From assembly GCA_014523525.1 (NCBI GenBank), contig JAATVL010000281.1:1-12438 (forward strand): 12,438 nucleotides of DNA, written 5' to 3'. Source of the DNA: Nitrososphaerales archaeon TH703 (GTDB lineage: Archaea; Thermoproteota; Nitrososphaeria; Nitrososphaerales; Nitrososphaeraceae). Below the pieces are notes generated by a model. The model was not told the DNA's origin and searched no databases. It saw nothing but the letters and a program-made list of their open reading frames with translations. Of the stretch, positions 12,393 to 12,438 are shown in pieces; positions within the stretch are counted from its first letter, which is position 1, and every line of letters begins with the position of its first letter. The position numbers were made by a program, and so were the translations under genes.

Positions 12393-12438
12393 ATGGCGTT
12401 AAGAACAAATAATATATTTAGGGATATGATATTATATA
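12393..12438 (+). CDS. Possible start of an unidentified gene running off the right edge
   Basis: An ATG at 12393 opens 15 codons without a stop (MALRTNNIFRDMILY) before the window ends. A TATA-like TTTATAC at 12370-12376 is about 20 bp upstream, slightly closer than ideal. The fragment is too short to identify, and it may not be a gene. Confidence 0.3.
   Translation, partial: MALRTNNIFRDMILY

Noticed and set aside
1..12438. CRISPR array, insertion sequence, prophage or defence island
   Set aside because: No regularly spaced repeats, transposase, integrase, nuclease or toxin-antitoxin signature was found. The window is mostly core housekeeping genes.

Overview
The window looks like an AT-rich archaeal chromosome, most likely Thaumarchaeota (Nitrososphaerota), possibly Nitrosocosmicus-like. 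The domain is supported by archaeal-type genes: type II GAPDH, SRP54, Dph6, Pus10, TrmI, ribosomal proteins S24e and S27ae, archaeal ArgRS, PurS and a DUF5679 zinc-ribbon protein. Most genes lack a Shine-Dalgarno sequence, have a TATA-like box about 25-35 bp before the start (leaderless or short-leader mRNAs), and several begin with TTG. The genus guess rests on base composition and gene mix only. No mobile element, phage gene, CRISPR array or defence system was seen.

Layout. 1-1041 (minus): type II GAPDH, open at the left edge. 1249-2909 (plus): trpG-trpD, overlapping by one base, with an inverted repeat over the probable promoter. 3005-3271 (minus): DUF5679 protein whose basic tail is encoded by a perfect 3 x 24-bp repeat. 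3454-4221 (minus): TrmI, divergent from the plus-strand cluster dph6 - srp54 - pus10-like (4337-7467). 7531-8103 (minus): S27ae and S24e, transcribed S24e first. 8178-8266 (minus): tRNA-Arg(CCG) with a probable 14-nt intron at position 29/30. 8424-11054 (plus): phosphoglycolate phosphatase-like HAD gene and argS, preceded by nested inverted repeats. 11106-11834 (minus): purS and a DUF1622 membrane protein, both starting with TTG. 12133-12207 (plus): tRNA-Thr(TGT). A possible plus-strand gene begins at 12393 and leaves the window.

How the genes fit together. Most encode translation and tRNA functions: two tRNAs, ArgRS, two T-arm modification enzymes (TrmI for m1A57/58, Pus10 for pseudouridine 54/55), two ribosomal proteins, diphthamide synthesis on EF2, and SRP targeting. 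Metabolic genes (GAPDH, tryptophan, purine, phosphoglycolate) lie between them. The most interesting point is a possible link. The Pus10-like protein appears to lack the family's catalytic aspartate (Glu195 there), and each tRNA in the window lacks one of the two uridines Pus10 would modify (A54 in tRNA-Arg, C55 in tRNA-Thr). This is an inference from motif memory and needs alignment.
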